Positions 62,544 to 64,000 of a stretch of 64,000 bases of DNA are shown piece by piece. This DNA comes from Marinobacterium stanieri. GTDB taxonomy: Bacteria > Pseudomonadota > Gammaproteobacteria > Pseudomonadales > Balneatricaceae. Location: positions 62,001-126,000 of the forward strand of contig NZ_FTMN01000007.1 in assembly GCF_900155945.1 (NCBI RefSeq). Reading direction: 5' to 3'. The notes under the pieces were generated by a model. It saw only the letters and a list, made by a program, of their open reading frames with translations, was not told the DNA's origin and made no database searches. Every line of letters begins with the position of its first letter. Within the stretch, counting starts at the first letter, position 1. The translations under genes and the position numbers were made by a program.

Positions 62544-63749
62544 TCAACGGCCCAGTTGTTCCTCAACCCGTTCAAGGATGTGGGCACCAATGGGAATCGC
62601 CGAGGTAGCCGCCGGTGAAGGCGCATTGCATACCACCAATGCACGCCTGGAGTTAACGAACAGGAAGTCATCCACCAGTGATCCATCCCTGGCAACCGCC
62701 TGAGCTCGAACCCCCGCCGGATAGGCCTGCAGATCCTCCAGCGTCAGCTGAGGACAGTACTTGCGCACCTGCTCCAGATAGCCGCTGCGAAACAGGCTGT
62801 TCTTCATCTCCATAAGACCGGGTTTGAGATTACGCGCCAGCATCTTCAGCAGCCCCGGATAGGTCAGCATTTCAGACATATCCTTGAGGCTGAAGTCAGA
62901 CTTGCGGTAACCCTCACGCTTGAAGGCCAGTACCGCATTGGGCCCAACGGTGACCGTGCCGTCGATCATCCGCGTCAGGTGTACTCCCAGGAACGGCAGA
63001 TCCGGGTCCGGTATCGGATAAATCAGGTGATTCACGATCTGGTTATGCTCCGGCGGCAGCAGGAAGTACTCACCGCGAAACGGAATGATCTTGAACTCCG
63101 GCTCCTGCCCAAGCATCCGAACAATACGGTCGGACATCAGGCCAGCACAGGCCACCAGAAAACCACCCTGAAAACGGACCTTATTGGTGGTGACTTCAAC
63201 CTGATCGGTACCTTCCTGAATCTCACGCACTTCCGAGTTGAAATGGACTTCGCCACCATCAGCCACCACAAGCTCCGCCATTTTCTCGCAAATGCGGGTA
63301 TAGCTCACAATCCCCGTGGAAGGCACGAAAATGCCTCCAACACCGGTGATATTAGGTTCTCGCGCTTTCAGCTGATCAGCATTGAGTACTTCTATCGCCA
63401 ATTCATTCTCAGCACAGCGCCCGATCAACCCCTGCATGCGCTCCAACTCAACCTCGTTGGTTGCAACCAGCAGCTTACCGCATTCGTCAAAGGGGATATC
63501 GTGCTCACGACAAAAGGCCTTGGTGGCCACATTGCCCTCTTTACAGAACTTGGCCTTCAGGCTGCCCGGCTTGTAGTAAACCCCGGCGTGAATCACGCCG
63601 GAATTGTGACCGGTCTGGTGCTGAGCCGGACGACCCTCCTTTTCCAGCACCAGTACCTTTTGACCCGGGAAGCGCTGCTGAAGCTGGCGGGCGGTGGACA
63701 GCCCCAGTATGCCACCACCGATCACGATAAAATCAAATTGCTTGTTCAT
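62544..63749 (-). CDS. lhgO: L-2-hydroxyglutarate oxidase
   Basis: This 401-residue FAD enzyme of the DadA/LhgO family oxidises L-2-hydroxyglutarate to 2-oxoglutarate and feeds electrons to the membrane quinone pool. The N-terminal FAD motif is FIVIGGGILGLSTARQLQQR. Next comes the family segment HQTGHNSGVIHAGVYYKPGS, and later FLGVHLTRMIDGTVTVGPNA. The C-terminus (PSPAATSAIPIGAHILE) is typical of LhgO. It begins 3 bp after the stop of the upstream permease gene, so the transporter and oxidase are co-transcribed. A strong terminator follows. Confidence 0.94.
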   Translation of the reverse strand: MNKQFDFIVIGGGILGLSTARQLQQRFPGQKVLVLEKEGRPAQHQTGHNSGVIHAGVYYKPGSLKAKFCKEGNVATKAFCREHDIPFDECGKLLVATNEVELERMQGLIGRCAENELAIEVLNADQLKAREPNITGVGGIFVPSTGIVSYTRICEKMAELVVADGGEVHFNSEVREIQEGTDQVEVTTNKVRFQGGFLVACAGLMSDRIVRMLGQEPEFKIIPFRGEYFLLPPEHNQIVNHLIYPIPDPDLPFLGVHLTRMIDGTVTVGPNAVLAFKREGYRKSDFSLKDMSEMLTYPGLLKMLARNLKPGLMEMKNSLFRSGYLEQVRKYCPQLTLEDLQAYPAGVRAQAVARDGSLVDDFLFVNSRRALVVCNAPSPAATSAIPIGAHILERVEEQLGR

Positions 63750-63752
63750 GGG

Positions 63753-64000
63753 TTATGCAGTCGCCTCCACAGCAGGCGCCAGGCGACGGCTGTAAATGAA
63801 CAGAGCAATGAACACCGCAGCAGCAATCAGATCGAATACCAGCTGACCATGCGGCCAGAGCAGACCCACGGCACAGGCACCACTGAGAATACGCAGTACG
63901 ATATTCAACGGCCCTTCCAGGTAGCCTTCCATCAGGCCGACAAAGGCGTAGAGGCCCAGAATACCGAACACGAAAATGGTCAGGACTTCATCGATACTGC
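63753..64000 (-). CDS. C-terminus of a TRAP-type permease (partial)
   Basis: The frame is open to base 64000, so only the last 82 residues are seen, starting in SIDEVLTIFVFGILG and continuing LYAFVGLMEGYLEGPLNIVL. Three hydrophobic stretches and the GYLEGPLN segment match the C-terminal end of large TRAP (TAXI-type DctQM-fused) permeases. The start lies outside the window; an internal GTG at 63971 is not the true start. It is directly upstream of lhgO (3-bp gap), suggesting uptake of a dicarboxylate such as 2-hydroxyglutarate or glutamate (inference). Confidence 0.7.
   Translation of the reverse strand, partial: SIDEVLTIFVFGILGLYAFVGLMEGYLEGPLNIVLRILSGACAVGLLWPHGQLVFDLIAAAVFIALFIYSRRLAPAVEATA

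Overview
The window reads as ordinary, gene-dense chromosome of a free-living gammaproteobacterium, most likely an aquatic or marine member of the Oceanospirillales/Pseudomonas side of the class (inference). The basis is a trpI-trpBA divergon arranged as in Pseudomonas, a RapA protein, a YbaK-type editing insertion in ProS, a YjfB-like motility protein, TRAP-transporter components and an unusually dense set of cyclic di-GMP enzymes. I found no rRNA or tRNA genes, insertion sequences, phage genes or CRISPR array. Both edges cut genes: a FixJ-type response regulator at the left and the C-terminus of a TRAP-type membrane permease at the right.

Layout. 1-3749: the response-regulator end and a tightly overlapping minus-strand operon of an acyl-CoA synthetase, two PaaI-type hotdog thioesterases and an alpha/beta hydrolase. 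4022-10383: a PAS-containing chemoreceptor, a DUF523 protein, proS, a DmeF-like metal exporter with a Gly-His repeat, and a divergent TetR/glutathione S-transferase pair sharing a perfect 14-bp inverted repeat. 10448-14992: trpA and trpB with divergent trpI, acylphosphatase and a YihY membrane protein. 15074-19042: an arsC-like gene, a WrbA-like flavoprotein, a DUF2069 membrane protein and a CsdA-CsdE (desulfurase-acceptor) fusion, all overlapping by 4 bp, then a LysR regulator. 19158-24306: a CHASE4 diguanylate cyclase, an aldehyde dehydrogenase and topB. 24525-26635: a DoxX/glutathionyl-hydroquinone reductase/WrbA operon. 27171-31651: a secreted sulfatase, chrA, LysR and Lrp regulators, and a candidate small gene antisense to the end of chrA.

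31879-44641: leuA, then a signalling-rich stretch. It holds a DctP-type binding protein overlapping a PAS3-GGDEF cyclase, an EamA transporter, a cyclase with three periplasmic SBP domains, a small ribbon-helix-helix-like protein, a GAF-PAS-GGDEF-EAL protein, a 38-residue lysine-rich microprotein and a YjfB protein. 44708-51570: rapA, a UDG-superfamily protein, an SGNH lipoprotein esterase, an unrecognised five-TM protein and alaC. 51917-57721: a two-gene RND efflux system, a MaoC-like hydratase and a 2-hydroxyacid dehydrogenase. 57749-64000: a 1241-residue GGDEF-EAL protein, an LprI/MliC-type lipoprotein, lhgO and the partial permease.

Five cyclic di-GMP enzymes lie in this window and all keep an intact GG[DE]EF motif and an RxxD inhibitory site. 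Two of them also have a complete EAL domain. Three have obvious periplasmic input domains. The most interesting arrangement is the orphan DctP binding protein translationally coupled to a membrane diguanylate cyclase, followed 1.2 kb away by a cyclase that carries its own three fused binding-protein domains. Together they suggest that extracellular small molecules feed directly into cyclic di-GMP control.
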